A stretch of DNA of 64,000 bases from Reticulitermes speratus (GCA_021186555.1 JAJKFL010000010.1:23690679-23754678), one strand, 5' to 3'. Shown: positions 12,366-23,640, counted from the first letter of the stretch. The notes: generated by a model from the sequence alone, not told the origin. Numbers and translations: made by a program.

Positions 12366-13345
12366 TTATTGAAAATCTCTTAATTACATATGTTAATTTG
12401 TGGGATATATGAAAGCTGTTAGATTTTTGTGAACAGCACATGCATTGTGTTAGGCTTGACGGCGATATTTACGTGTGTATGCTGTTGTAGTTCACAATAC
12501 GTCACTTGAACAATTGACTGACGTGCTACCGGCCCCGCTGTTAACCAGCCTGCATTCAACAGCCTCTTGTTATCTGCTCGTACATATCCACTTTATAGAA
12601 TATGTATTGTTCAAAACAACGGCTCTTACGTCACCTTGGCAATCAGGCCAAGCTCCACACTGAGCTCTGTACCGGGGTGTAGATATGAATTCGTATTGGA
12701 ACTAACTTCATTATTATCACGATATATTCACTACTGTGTTTGTCTTGCTCAACTGTGGAACTTTTTGTGAATGCAAATTCAAAGTGTTGATATTTGTGCG
12801 AGATATGAGGCGTCGACAGCAGTTTGGTTGACGAATCAAGTCTTCTAATATGTGACACTCTGTTGCTGGGTTAGTGTTTCCCGACGTTTCGAGCGAAAAT
12901 AATGCCTTCATCTTTTGTGGTTGAAGATGAAGTCACCACATTTCTTAGACACAACGCTTTCTTCGATAAGTCGGGAAACACTAATTTACCGACACGGCGT
13001 CACATCCCACAAGATCTGCACTCCAATGTATCCTGTAGCACTTGGGTCTGGGAAATCTAGTCGTGTGTTTACCGATTGCTTCATGTAAATGGCAGCCGAA
13101 GGCAATCGATATTGCGGATGTAGGAGGTTAAATCGAAGACCGATAAACTAGTTCTGAAAACACTTTCCTTTGGAGTTGTGCATTACAGGGTTCCAGCGGA
13201 TATTCTTTGCCTTAGTATTGCTCTTACGGGGTTCGTAACCCGGAAAGTTTGTCCTGGGTAGGATCTTTGGAAAGAACTAAGATTGGCAAAGACGTAATTG
13301 GATTCCTCTGGGTCTGAACAGGGATTTGTGGCCAGTTCTTCGAAA
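12366..13345. other. Unique sequence with a small fold-back remnant
   Basis: The only structure seen is at 12872-12992: GTTAGTGTTTCCCGAC and its complement GTCGGGAAACACTAAT bracket about 90 bp containing GACGTTTCG. It resembles the GTTTCGG fold-backs found elsewhere but is too decayed to classify. No gene is supported. Confidence 0.45.
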
Positions 13346-13347
13346 TT

Positions 13348-13408
13348 GGGCGACGAACCTTCGCGTTCCATGAAAGTTGACGAATGTCTAGATTAGCTGA
13401 GTCATTAT
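13348..13408 (+). mobile_element. Probable LINE 3' tail scrap
   Basis: acgaaccttcgcgttccatg followed by gtctagattagctgag resembles the family 2 LINE end (atgaaccttcgggttccata ... gactagctgag). It is short and diverged, so the call is weak. Confidence 0.35.
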
Positions 13409-13430
13409 AGTCATCCACTGAAATGACTTG

Positions 13431-14760
13431 GTAGGTGGTTTTGGGATGAAGAGCGATTATTTCACTGTACAACATTAACTGACTGGTTTGTATAACTGAG
13501 ACGGAGTGTGTTTACTGCGCGGTACGGACTGTCTTTATATGTACACACCTAAAGCCCAGTGGTTACTATATGTACCGCCATGTTTAACATTCACAAATTC
13601 AACGTTCTGCCCACACAGTGTATTTATGTGTTTTGTGTGGATCTCAGAACAAACAGCGATTATTTCACTGTACAGCATTAACTGACTGGTTTGTATAACT
13701 GAGACGGAGTGTGTTACTGCGCGGTACGGACTGTATTTATGTGTTTTGTGTGGAACTCAGAACAAACAGCGATTATTTCACTGTACATCATTAACTGACT
13801 GGAATGTATAACTGAGACGGAGTGTGTTTACTGCGCGGTACGGACTGTATTTATGTGTTTTTTGTGGAACTCAGAACAAACAGCGATTATTTCACTGTAC
13901 AGCATTAACTGACTGGTTTGTATAACTGAGACGGAGTTGTTTACTGCGCGTACGGACTGTATTTATGTTTTTGTGTGGAACTCAGAACAAACAGCGATTA
14001 TTTCACTGTACAGCATTAACTGACTGGTTTGTATAACTGAGACGGAGTGTGTTTACTGCGCGGTACGGACTGTATTTATGTGTTTTGTGTGGATCTCAGA
14101 ACAAACAGCGATTATTTCACTGTACAACATTAACTGACTGGTTTGTATAACTGAGACGGAGTGTGTTTACTGCGCGGTACGGACTGTATTTATGTGTTTT
14201 GTGTGGATCTCAGAACAAACAGCGATTATTTCACTGTACAACATTAACTGACTGGTTTGTATAACTGAGACGGAGTGTGTTTACTGCGCGGTACGAACTG
14301 TATTTATGTGTTTTGTTTGGATCTCAGAACAAACAGCGATTATTTCACTGTACAACATTAACTGACTGGTTTGTATAACTGAGACGGAGTGTGTTTACTG
14401 CGCGGTACGGACTGTATTTATGTGTTTTGTGTGGATCTCAGAACAAACAGCGATTATTTCACTGTACAACATTAACTGACTGGTTTGTATAACTGAGACG
14501 GAGTGTGTTTACTGCGCGGTACGGACTGTATTTATGTGTTTTGTGTGGATCTCAGAACAAACAGCGATTATTTCACTGTACAATATTAACTGACTGGTTT
14601 GTATAACTGAGACGGAGTGTGTTTACTGCGCGGTACGGACTGTATTTATGTGTTTTGTGTGGATCTCAGAACAAACAGCGATTATTTCACTGTACAACAT
14701 TAACTGACTGGTTTTTATAACCGAGACGTAGTGTGTTTACTGCGCGGTACGGATTGAATC
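13431..14760 (-). repeat. 114-bp satellite, array 2 (minus orientation)
   Basis: A partial unit (13431-13535) is followed by the shared junction segment (about 13546-13620, AAAGCCCAGTGGTTAC ... GTACCGCC ... CGTTCTGCCCACACAG). About ten units then run to 14757. The orientation is opposite to array 1. The junction inside the array shows that the repeated module is sometimes unit plus junction rather than unit alone. Confidence 0.95.
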
Positions 14761-15380
14761 TGTATATATCATTCACGTTGATATCACTATGTGTTTAGTG
14801 CCCATAACTTGCTGTTGTCACCATACAGGCTGAATAGTCTACAGGGAAGAGGCTTCCCACTTTATTCCTAGAACTTGTCGTTAATGACAGTTTTATAGCT
14901 GCTGCCAGCGCCACGACATCAGCTGCTCTGTTATGCATCGCAGGTGACACTTCAAGCAGTTGCACATTGTGCAATTGACTTACCAGTACGTAATGTTGAG
15001 TGGCCGCTCTGCGGTCGCTCGTATCCCCACAACTCTTCACCCAGCTGCAGTCCGCCCGTAAGCACACCTGCAGTGTATCCAGTTTCATACAACACTAGAC
15101 AATATCATCAATTGACAGAGTCGTTAGATGACGCAGTTCGGATAAATTCTTTTTCATTTCGTGGATTGGACTAGTGGCCTATTGCAACTTTACAATACGC
15201 ATCGTTTTGCTGCTCGTCATGGTGTTTATGGGCTTTGCAATCCTTATACCCTGAATTTTATCAAGTTTTTAAGCTATGGGTTTCCATAATCTTTTTTCTA
15301 TAATTCAGTGTATTTATAATATATCATGAGCACTTTTACACTGATCTTTATCCCTTCAAGGAGTTAATCTTATTGAAGGA
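14761..15380. other. Spacer between two inverted satellite arrays
   Basis: About 620 bp of unique sequence with short frames on both strands (14795-15174) that overlap each other and have no features. Functionally it is the loop of a large inverted repeat formed by satellite arrays 2 and 3. Confidence 0.5.
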
Positions 15381-16405
15381 TACAATCCGTACCGCGCAGG
15401 AAACACACTCCGTCTCAGTTATACAAACCAGTCAGTTAATGTTGTACAGTGAAATAATCGCTGTTTGTTCTGAGATCCACACAAAACACATAAATACAGT
15501 CCGTACCGCGCAGTAAACACACTTCGTCTCAGTTATACAAACCAGTCAGTTAATGTTGTACAGTGAAATAATCGCTGTTTGTTCTGAGATCCACACAAAA
15601 CACATAAATACAGTCCGTACCGCGCAGTAAACACACTCCGTCTCAGTTATACAAACCAGTCAGTTAATGTTGTACAGTGAAATAATCGCTGTTTGTTCTG
15701 AGATCCACACAAAACACATAAATACAGTCCGTACCGCGCAGTAAACACACTTCATCTCAGTTATACAAACCAGTCAGTTAATGTTGTACAGTGAAATAAT
15801 CGCTGTTTGTTCTGAGATCCACACAAAACACATAAATACAGTCCGTACCGCGCAGTAAACACACTCCGTCTCAGTTATACAAACCAGTCAGTTAATGTTG
15901 TACAGTGAAATAATCGCTGTTTGTTCTGAGATCCACACAAAACACATAAATACAGTCCGTACCGCTCAGTAAACACACTCCGTCTCAGTTATACAAACCA
16001 GTCAGTTAATGCTGTACAGTGGAATTATCGCTGTTTGTTCTGAGATCCACACAAAACACATAAATACAGTCCGTACCGCGCAGTAAACACACTTCGTCTC
16101 AGTTATACAAACCAGTCAGTTAATGTTGTACAGTGAAATAATCGCTGTTTGTTCTGAGATCCACACAAAACACATAAATACAGTCCGTACCGCGCAGTAA
16201 ACACACTCCGTCTCAGTTATACAAACCAGTCAGTTAATGCTGTACAGTGGAATAATCGCTGTTTGTTCTGAGATCCCACACAAAACACATAAATACACTG
16301 CGTGGGCAGAACGTAGAATTTGTGAATGTTAAACATGGCGGTACATAAAGTAACCACTGGGCTCTAGGTGTGTAATATAAATATTCAGTTCGTACTGCGC
16401 AGTAA
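15381..16405 (+). repeat. 114-bp satellite, array 3 (plus orientation)
   Basis: About eight units from 15386 to 16303, then the junction segment (gggcagaacgtagaatttgt ... TAACCACTGGGCTCTA, to about 16365). A stub of another unit start follows (CAGTTCGTACTGCGCAGTAA, near 16387). The stub again shows the order unit-junction-unit. Confidence 0.95.
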
Positions 16406-16423
16406 ACACACTACGTCTCCGGA

Positions 16424-16520
16424 CTCTTGACCCTTGAAAATGGGACCGATACTTTGTCCCGAAACGTCGGTAACAATTACCACACGACGCCGCGTAATAT
16501 CCCAGAAGAGCGGTGAACCC
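16424..16520. mobile_element. GTTTCGGG-type fold-back arm, solitary
   Basis: Contains GGGACCGATACTTTGTCCCG followed by AAACGTCGG, and it matches the arms at 23.45-23.64 kb. GGGAC/GTCCC followed by GAAACGTC resembles stem II and the 3' side of a hammerhead, but the CUGANGA core is not intact, so it is not called a ribozyme. Confidence 0.45.
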
Positions 16521-16754
16521 CGGTGCCCATTGAATAGGAGGCTTCGTGGGCCCCAGAGCCGGTCTGGACATTTTGGTGTATATCAAAATATGTTTCCCCT
16601 ACCTGGATTCAAAATCGTTGGTTATTGTAGCTAAATATATCTATTTACTTGCATATAGGAGCAATGTAACCTGAATCTATGTACGTGTAATTTTCGTATT
16701 ACAAGTCAGCTCAGTACAGTAACTCGTTAAAACACATTTGTGAGGCCTTTAGAC

Positions 16755-17281
16755 CAGCGGTATTCAATCCATTTTGTTCGCGTACCCCCCGATTTAATTT
16801 CTCTTCGACTTCGTACCCCCAAAGTTGTTGGTGCATAATTCAAGTTATACACAGTCTATAATCTACATCTAAAATAAGTTAAATAAATTACATCCAAAAT
16901 AATGTATTAAATAATAAGTTTTAAATGAGAAAAAGGAGAGTCAAGCTATTAAATAACAAATATATTATTGTATATCGTATAAAAATTAATAAACGAACAA
17001 AGGTATTTTAGCAAAAAAATTATATGCATTATGTGGAATAAAATGAAACTAGCCGCCCAGATAAGAATCGCATAAAGGAGAGAGAGAGAGCGAGAGAGAA
17101 ATGGCGCTCCCAAATCGCATGTCCTTACGTCCGGGTCTCTTGTGGCTAACCCTAAATCTGGCCCTGATTATTCAGTGTTTATCATGAAATAATATATCTA
17201 TTTATTTTTTAATTTTACGTACCCCCTAAGATGTCTTCGCGTACCCCCGGGGGCACGCGTACCCCAGGTTGAATACCACTG
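16755..17281. mobile_element. hAT-like MITE
   Basis: The ends are CAGCGGTATTCAATC and (as complement) CAGTGGTATTCAACC: terminal inverted repeats of about 15 bp with two mismatches. Flanking octamers CTTTAGAC (16747-16754) and CCTTAGAC (17282-17289) look like an 8-bp target duplication with one change. An 8-bp duplication and CAG-type ends fit hAT transposons. The inside is AT-rich and non-coding, with a short GA run near 17080 and cgtaccccc repeats near both ends. Confidence 0.8.
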
Positions 17282-17289
17282 CCTTAGAC

Positions 17290-17640
17290 TACAGACGTGA
17301 AGACCTGCGACTTTGGTCCTCAGCGAAACAAGTCTGTTCTGTTTTCTCTAATTTTCGCAAATGCAACATATATATATTGCTTTCAGCGAAGCCTTAATAT
17401 TCCGCGACAGTTTTACTGTACGAAAAGTGACGCAGGAAGCCACATTTCTCTCAGTAGACTTTTCATTAAACTAAACACGTAACAGAAAGCAAGAGAGAAA
17501 TTTATGTTGACGTGTTGAAGATGAATTTGTGAGTTTCACTGTGCAGTAGGCGTGCTTGTATAACTGCGTAAGTTGAAATTTTGACAGTTGGTTAATGATT
17601 GTAGATTGCATACGTTCTTATTCTGCGACGAGCTGGTCCC
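17290..17640. other. Unique sequence
   Basis: A 61-codon frame at 17297-17482 has no recognisable feature. Nothing else is seen. Confidence 0.4.
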
Positions 17641-18275
17641 TCGTCCAGAGGAGTCCTACCGAGTGTGGTGTGTTGTCAGGTAGAGGTCTCTGCGATGGGC
17701 TGATCACTCGTCCAGAGGTGTCCTACAGAGTGTGGTGTGTTGTCAGGTAGAGGTCTCTGCGATGGGCTGATCACTCGTCCAGAGGTGTCCTACAGAGTGT
17801 GGTGTGTTGTCAGGTAGAGGTCTCTGCGATGGGCTGGTCCCTCGTCCAGAGGAGTCCTACCGAGTGTGGTGTGTTGTCAGGTAGAGGTCTCTGCGATGGG
17901 CTGATCACTCGTCCAGAGGAGTCCTACCGAGTGTGGTGTGTTGTCAGTAGAGGTCTCTGCGATGGGCTGATCACTCGTCCAGAGAGTCCTACCGAGTGTG
18001 GTGTGTTGTCAGGTAGAGGTCTCTGCGATGGGCTGATCACTCGTCCAGAGGAGTCCTACAGAGTGTGGTGTGTTGTCAGGTAGAGGTCTCTGCGATGGGC
18101 TGATCACTCGTCCAGAGGAGTCCTACCGAGTGTGGTGTGTTGTCAGGTAGAGGTCTCTGCGATGGGCTGATCACTCTTCCAGAGGAGTCCTACCGAGTGT
18201 GGTGTGTCTGAGTGTGATCGTGAAGCCTCGAAAAATGAGGCGGCCTAGGCCCCCAAGGGGCTGTCGAGCATTGGA
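17641..18275 (+). repeat. 67-bp array grown from SINE D body, plus SINE D end
   Basis: About eight copies of a 67-bp unit (gtcaggtagaggtctctgcg ... tcgtccagaggagtcctac). Each matches a stretch found once inside the SINE D copies on the minus strand at 18333-18507 and 21441-21701. The last unit continues (18208-18275) into the normal 3' part of SINE D (gtgatcgtgaagcctcg ... aaggggctgtcgagc). So this is one SINE D whose middle has expanded. The tRNA-like head is absent on the left. Confidence 0.9.
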
Positions 18276-18332
18276 AAAAAAAAATGCTTTCTTCTTGGAA
18301 CAAAGTAGCGTATAAAAGAGATTTTTATACGG

Positions 18333-18507
18333 CTCAACAGCCCCTTTTCAGGTGCCTAGGCCTCCTCATTTCAAGGCTTCACGATCACACTCAGACACAC
18401 CACACTCGGTAGGACTCCTCTGGACGAGTGATCAGCTCGTCGCACAGACCTCTACCTGACAACACACAACACTCACAACAGACAGATATCCATGCTCTCG
18501 GTGGGAT
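18333..18507 (-). mobile_element. SINE family D, minus strand, head missing
   Basis: It matches the SINE D body and tail in reverse (ctcaacagccccttttcagg ... ctacctgacaacacacaac). It lies 58 bp from the plus-strand SINE D end at 18275, so the two can pair as a hairpin of more than 60 bp. The head is lost at about 18507, where a T run and unrelated sequence begin. Confidence 0.85.
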
Positions 18508-18599
18508 TTTTTTTTTTCCTGTCCGGGGTTTTTCCCCTTTGATCCATTTTTGTACTGTTTAAATCCTTTCGTCCTTCATGTCACTTTACGTTCCATGCT

Positions 18600-18718
18600 A
18601 CCGTCCTTACAACAAACACAACACAAACATCCATGCCCCCGGTGGGATTCGAACCCACGATCCTAGTAAGCGAGCGGCCGAAGACCGACGCCTTAGACCG
18701 CACGGCCACTGGGATCGG
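18600..18718 (-). mobile_element. SINE family D head, minus strand
   Basis: The complement reads ccgatcccagtggccgtgcg then GGGTTCGAATCCC: a tRNA-like A box region and a perfect B box. It is the 5' half of SINE D. It could be mistaken for a tRNA gene, but the rest of the SINE D body is present at 21.44-21.70 kb in the same arrangement. Confidence 0.8.
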
Positions 18719-19079
18719 CGTATAAAACAGGTATTGTAGTTAAATACGAAGCATTGTGTTAGTACGTCCCTTCTGACTGCAGGCAGTCCCTGTGTTTTAC
18801 TCAGTGTGTCAGGGCTAGTTGCAGGTGGGAAATATTTTGAATTCGACATCAGTAGACTGGTTACTTCGTACTGGCGCAGGGCACAACAGTTCGGCACTTC
18901 CCAGACGAGTTTTTGTGCGGTTTTCCTGCGGTAATTTGTACGTGCTGAGGTCACCTTTGATCATTTATTCTGTATTAATTACTGAACTGACCAGAAGGCT
19001 GCCTACTCCGTCCGCAATCCGAGAACTTCCTGTGCTGTGGTAGACATAATTGACAGGAGTTAATTAAAAATTATTTTTG
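18719..19079. other. Unique sequence
   Basis: No gene or element seen. Short frames at 18607-19043 mostly run through the SINE head. Confidence 0.4.
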
Positions 19080-19302
19080 TGGTGAAGGGCCCCGTAGCAG
19101 ATGCTATGGACGCACCGCAGCCTTAAGGCTTATATTGCAACCCTGTGATGAAGATGATTGGTTTTTTCGTTTTTTCTTTGAATGGAGCAACGATGAAATG
19201 AAGTTGACGGGTGAAAACCCGAAGTACTCGGGGAAAAATCTGTTCCAGTGCCACTTTGTCCACCACAAATCCCACACTGCCTGAGCCATGGCACGGCCTT
19301 AA
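19080..19302 (-). mobile_element. SINE family B, minus strand
   Basis: The complement starts GGCCGTGCCATGGCTCAGGC and continues GGGATTTGTGGTGGACAAAG, ending with the family tail (ccttaaggctgcggtgcgtc ... gggcccttcacc). The middle of the tRNA-like head is deleted, including the B box. Better copies lie at 26.95 and 43.57 kb. Confidence 0.85.
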
Positions 19303-19339
19303 TTAATACTTTATTGCGAATTAATCTGTATTAAAACTC

Positions 19340-20770
19340 AGTCAACCCCCTAAAGCCCAGTGGTTACTATATGTACCGCCAGGTTTAACATTCAACAATT
19401 CTACGTTCTGCCCACACAGTGTATTTATGTGTTTTGTGTGGATCTCAGAACAAACAGCGATTATTTCACTGTACAGCATTAACTGACTGGTTTGTATAAC
19501 TGAGACGGAGTGTGTTTACTGCGCGGTACGGACTGTATTTATGTGTTTTGTGTGGATCTCAGAACAAACAGCGTTTATTTCACTGTACAGCATTAACTGA
19601 CTGGTTTGTATAACTGAGACGGAGTGTGTTTACTGCGCGGTACGGACTGTATTTATGTGTTTTGTGTGGATCTCAGAACAAACAGCGTTTATTTCACTGT
19701 ACAGCATTAACTGACTGGTTTGTATAACTGAGACGGAGTGTGTTTACTGCGCGGTACGGACTGTATTTATGTGTTTTGTGTGGATCTCAGAACAAACAGC
19801 GATTATTTCACTGTACAGCATTAACTGATTGGTTTGTATAACTGAGACGGAGTGTGTTTACTACGCGGTACGGACTTTATTTATGTGTTTTGTGTGGATC
19901 TCAGAACAAACAGCGATTATTTCACTGTACAGCATTAACTGATTGGTTTGTATAACTGAGACGGAGTGTGTTTACTACGCGGTACGGACTTTATTTATGT
20001 GTTTTGTGTGGATCTCAGAACAAACAGCGATTATTTCACTGTACAGCATTAACTGATTGGTTTGTATAACTGAGACGGAGTGTGTTTACTACGCGGTACG
20101 GACTTTATTTATGTGTTTTGTGTGGATCTCAGAACAAACAGCGATTATTTCACTGTACAGCATTAACTGACTGGTTTGTATAACTGAGACGGAGTGTGTT
20201 TACTGCGCGGTACGGACTGTATTTATGTGTTTTGTGTGGATCTCAGAACAAACAGCGATTATTTCACTGTACAGCATTAACTGATTGGTTTGTATAACTG
20301 AGACGGAGCGTGTTTACTGCGCGGTACGGACTGTATTTATGTGTTTTGTGTGGATCTCAGAACAAACAGCGATTATTTCACAGTACAGCATTAACTGACT
20401 GGTTTGTATAACTGAGACGGAGTGTGTTTACTGCGCGGTACGGACTGTATTTATGTGTTTTGTGTGGATCTCAGAACAAACAGCGATTATTTCACTGTAC
20501 AACATTAACTGACTGGTTTGTATAACTGAGACGGAGTGTGTTTACTGCGCGGTACGGACTGAATATTTATATGTACACACCTAAAGCCCAGTGGTTACTA
20601 TATGTACCGCCAGGTTTAACATTCAACAATTCTACGTTCTGCCCACACAGTGTATTTATGTGTTTTGTGTGGATCTCAGAACAAACAGCGATTATTTCAC
20701 TGTACAGCATTAACTGATTTGTTGTTATAACCGAGACGGAGTGTGTTTACTGCGCGGTACGGACTGAATA
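19340..20770 (-). repeat. 114-bp satellite, array 4 (minus orientation)
   Basis: Junction segment at 19352-19427, about ten units to 20553, a second junction segment at 20575-20652, then one more unit to 20770. Variants are grouped in adjacent copies: three successive units share actacgcgg with ggactttattt, and two share gcgtttatttc. This is a sign of recent local duplication. Confidence 0.95.
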
Positions 20771-21440
20771 TAATTGTTATTAAGTTTAGTCTTTAAAATA
20801 TTAAACCGCCTAAGTCTCTCTTGTAACGACTCTGAATTGAAACGCCGTGATATGTCGGCAACTTCTCCGGCGCATTCGATAGGCGGGTTGCCGTTCACAG
20901 GCATTTGCTGATAAGTTAAGATTTAATACACACATGCGAAATGCGAGATGTAGGTTACTTCTCCGTTGACTGCGAGGAATACTTTATTCACGATGTGACG
21001 ACGAATAGACTGGTACCAATTTACCAATGTTTAGGAGGAAGATTCTGTCTCCATCTTCATCGTAGAAGTGTAAACTACGCTGAGTAAAATCCTTACGGAT
21101 GTGAGACAATTTCGAACATACCGGGGTCCTTAACCAGCTATGACTTTTGGCAGCTTAGTGGGTCGTATTGTAAGGTCAGAGTGTACTGTGATCAGTGGGG
21201 ATTTATTTGGTAATAGTCCGCTGGGCCTTGTTCTGTATCGCTTGTATTCTCGCACACCATTCCTTCAAGATCCACATTCCATCTATGTCTGTGTCTACCA
21301 GGATGTGTTCTACATTCAGGTATTGTGACAAATTTTGTTCATTCATATCCCAATTTTTTCCCATAGATGTCTTCCGTGTTCGTTGTCATTGATTGATTAT
21401 TTTAGTAATAATTTGTGACTCATACTATTAATTTTCTTTT
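20771..21440. other. Unique sequence
   Basis: Two overlapping frames at 21140-21392 (62 and 65 codons) have no recognisable feature. No element ends seen. Confidence 0.4.
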
Positions 21441-21701
21441 TCTCCTATGGCTCAACAGCCCCTTTTCGGGTGCCTAGGCCTCTTCATTATCGAGGCTTCA
21501 CGATCACACTTTTTTAGACACACCACACTCGGTAGAACCCCTCTGGACCAGTGATCAGCCCGTCGCAGAGACCTCTACCTGACAACACACAACACTCACA
21601 ACAGACAGACATCCATACCCCCGGTGGAATTCGAACCCGCGATCCTAGTAAGCAGCGGCCGTAGACCCACGCCTTAGACCGCACGGCCACTGGGATCGGC
21701 T
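21441..21701 (-). mobile_element. SINE family D, full length, minus strand
   Basis: The complement runs from a tRNA-like head (GCCGATCCCAGTGGCCGTGC, B box GGGTTCGAATTCC) through tggatgtctgtctgttgtga and one single copy of the segment amplified at 17.64 kb. It ends with ggggctgttgagccatag. It is the reference copy for family D in this window. Confidence 0.88.
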
Positions 21702-22170
21702 CTGATAGCAATAATGAAGCTACTTAAACAGAGTGTCTTTATGTAGAATGTATAAACATCTGTATAGGCTGTTGAAGTTCTGTGTATAAAGATGGCGACA
21801 CTGCTGCTGAGTGTTTAATTAGACTGTTACTGATATTTACTCAGGCGAGAGGCGTTATTTAGGCGATTAAGGGCTAAGTAATTCTGTTGCCTTGTGTAAA
21901 GACGTTACAGTCATTGTGTGAGCGAAACAAGAATGTGGGCAGTTCGTACCGCAGGTGTGTACTTTACTTCATACAGTGGAAAGTGCGTAAACAAACGTTA
22001 GTCAGTGAAGATTTCGGAATAATTGCAGTGTAGATAATTAAGACTTACGGACACTCGGCACTGACTACGTTTTTCGTCTTTAATCGTCTTATTTCACGAC
22101 ATCGCCTAGACCGATTTATTTGTAACTGGCAAAAGGACCAGAACAAAATCTTGTCACTAATTAGAAGATA
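21702..22170. other. Unique sequence
   Basis: No gene, repeat or element recognised. Confidence 0.4.
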
Positions 22171-22181
22171 GAATTGTACAG

Positions 22182-22495
22182 TTAAAGGTAAAGCAATCCC
22201 ATTACAGGCCTGGACAGGCCCTTAAGGTTCCAGGAGGTTGAGGCTCCCAGATTTATAGACAATCGGCACATGAAGGTGGTAAGGTTGTCAGCCCTACGCA
22301 CCGGCCGCTTTTACCCCCCAGGGAATACTCCTGGTACACATTTCTGTTAGAGGCCTGAGTCGACCCCAGGGCCATAGTGCGGCCGGAAGGATTATGTCAA
22401 TGAAAAAATCCAATGACACCATCGGGAATCGAACCCGTGACCTTCCGGCTAGTAGAGCAGTGCCTCAACCAACTGCGCCACCGCGGAATTATACA
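22182..22495 (-). mobile_element. SINE family C, minus strand, with target duplication
   Basis: The complement starts CCGCGGTGGCGCAGTTGGTT (tRNA-like A box) and has B box GGGTTCGATTCC. The 3' part ends gggattgctttacctttaa. Flanking GAATTGTACAG (22171-22181) and GAATTATACAG (22496-22506) are an 11-bp target duplication with one change, so both ends are defined. Confidence 0.9.
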
Positions 22496-22506
22496 GTATT
22501 TGATTT

Positions 22507-22735
22507 AACAGACTGCACAATGTGTAATAAATAATCATTTGTCACTTATGTTCCTCCTACATGTTTCGACCTCTACAAGGTCATCATCAGGGAGGTATAT
22601 ACAAAGACATACAAGTACAGCGAATTCTGTCAAGGATCTTTGACAGCACGACAGATACGCGAATACCAAAGTCTGATCCCGCAATGTCGGTGACAGAAAT
22701 TAATTACACATTTTAGGAAAGCCGAACGTTCATGA
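22507..22735 (-). mobile_element. Penelope-like element fragment carrying a hammerhead motif
   Basis: AT-rich sequence around the catalytic motif at 22553-22595, bounded by SINE C on the left and a LINE fragment on the right. No inverted partner arm is found within the fragment, so it is truncated. Confidence 0.55.
22553..22595 (-). ncRNA. Candidate hammerhead ribozyme 1
   Basis: Read on the minus strand: stem I CCUCC/GGAGG, core CUGAUGA, one unpaired U, stem II GACCU/AGGUC with a five-base loop, GAA, the palindromic stem III ACAUGU, then A at the cleavage position (GUA). All conserved core positions (CUGANGA, GAAA, NUH) are present. The stem III palindrome is too short for a stable monomer, which suggests cleavage as a dimer. 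Hammerheads of this kind are known in Penelope-like elements. Confidence 0.75.
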
Positions 22736-22849
22736 CCGTGTTCACAACAGCCCGCCACTTGTTCCTGTACTGATTCGTGCAGTCGACACTCTCACATCCA
22801 ATTGCTTTAACGTCCATTTTAATATTATCCTCACATCTGGGCCGCGATA
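22736..22849 (-). mobile_element. LINE family 2 fragment, left part (split by a SINE)
   Basis: The minus-strand frame encodes the NIKMDVKAI and KWRAVVNTVMN segments of the LINE tail. The sequence breaks at CTCACATCTG and resumes at 23155 after a SINE A insertion. Confidence 0.8.
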
Positions 22850-23152
22850 GTTCAGTCGGTATAGCGACTGTGTGGACCGCGATAGCTCAGTCGGTATAGC
22901 GACTCGCTACGAGCTGGACGGTCCGAGGATCGAATCCCGGTGGGGGCGAGATTTTCCGCAGCCATCCAGACCGACCCTGGGGCCTACCCATCCTCCTGTG
23001 TAATGGGTACCGGGTCATTCCCGGGGGTAAAGCGGCCGGGGCGTGGAGATGATCACCCACCCCATCTAGCGCTGAGGTTAAAGAAAGAGTAGATCTATAC
23101 CTCTTCTCCCCCTCTGGGCCTTCATGGCCTGTTATAGGGTGAACCTTCTTTT
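22849..23152 (+). mobile_element. SINE family A with duplicated head, inside a LINE
   Basis: Head GCCGCGATAGTTCAGTCGGT is followed 22 bp later by a second head GACCGCGATAGCTCAGTCGG, then B box GGATCGAATCCC and the family body and tail (ggccttcatggcctgttata). The head is therefore partly doubled. Possible short target duplication CATCTG on both sides. It interrupts the LINE pieces at 22736 and 23155. Confidence 0.88.
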
Positions 23153-23154
23153 TT

Positions 23155-23295
23155 ACCTTCCATCTGCGCCTAGGTCTATCAAGTGGCTCTTTCCTTCTAG
23201 TTTTCCCACCAAAACCCTTTATGCATTTCTGTTATCACCCATCCGTGCCACCTGCCCCCCTTATCTCAACCCCCACCTCTTAATTTGAATACTCG
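23155..23295 (-). mobile_element. LINE family 2 fragment, right part
   Basis: It continues the minus-strand LINE tail upstream of the SINE (tcttccaccttccatctgcg-like arginine-rich stretch, then the FGGKTRR/CATW-like region), diverged and frameshifted. Confidence 0.7.
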
Positions 23296-23446
23296 TCCTG
23301 TTATACAAATCGAAATTGTCTTGAAGTGTATCATTGTAGGCCTAGACAAAATGTCTGGTACTGGCTGCGTCTAGAAACGTCTAGAAATATCTAGAATCCG
23401 AACATTTTACCATGAAATGCATTTGTTTGGTTGCCATTAATGGTGT

Positions 23447-23640
23447 CGTACCGTCATATCTGCGGTCTTCTGGGGTATTACGCGGAGTCGTGTGGTACTT
23501 TTTTTTACCGACGTTTCGGGACAACGTATCGGTCCCATTCTCACGGGTCAAGAGTCCGAGTAGAACCGATACGTTTTCCCGAAACGTCAGTAAACAACAC
23601 ACGACGCCGCATAATACCCCAAAAGAACGCAGATTTCATC
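23447..23640. mobile_element. Fold-back element of the GTTTCGGG type
   Basis: GGGGTATTACGCGGAGTCGT (from about 23474) pairs with ACGACGCCGCATAATACCCC near 23603-23622, and CGACGTTTCGGGACAACGTA pairs with TACGTTTTCCCGAAACGT. Two arms of about 75 bp surround a short centre. The 16.42-kb arm is a relative. This is likely a decayed Penelope-like remnant, but core ribozyme bases are not intact. Confidence 0.6.

Noticed and set aside
18600-22495. tRNA genes suggested by B-box matches at 18.65, 21.62 and 22.44 kb
   Set aside because: Each belongs to a SINE with body and tail; the tRNA-like parts do not form complete cloverleaves, and copies recur with target duplications.
16424-23640. Hammerheads in the GACGTTTCGGGAC family (16.4 and 23.5 kb)
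   Set aside because: A stem-II-like pair and GAAACGUC are present, but no CUGANGA core; not counted.
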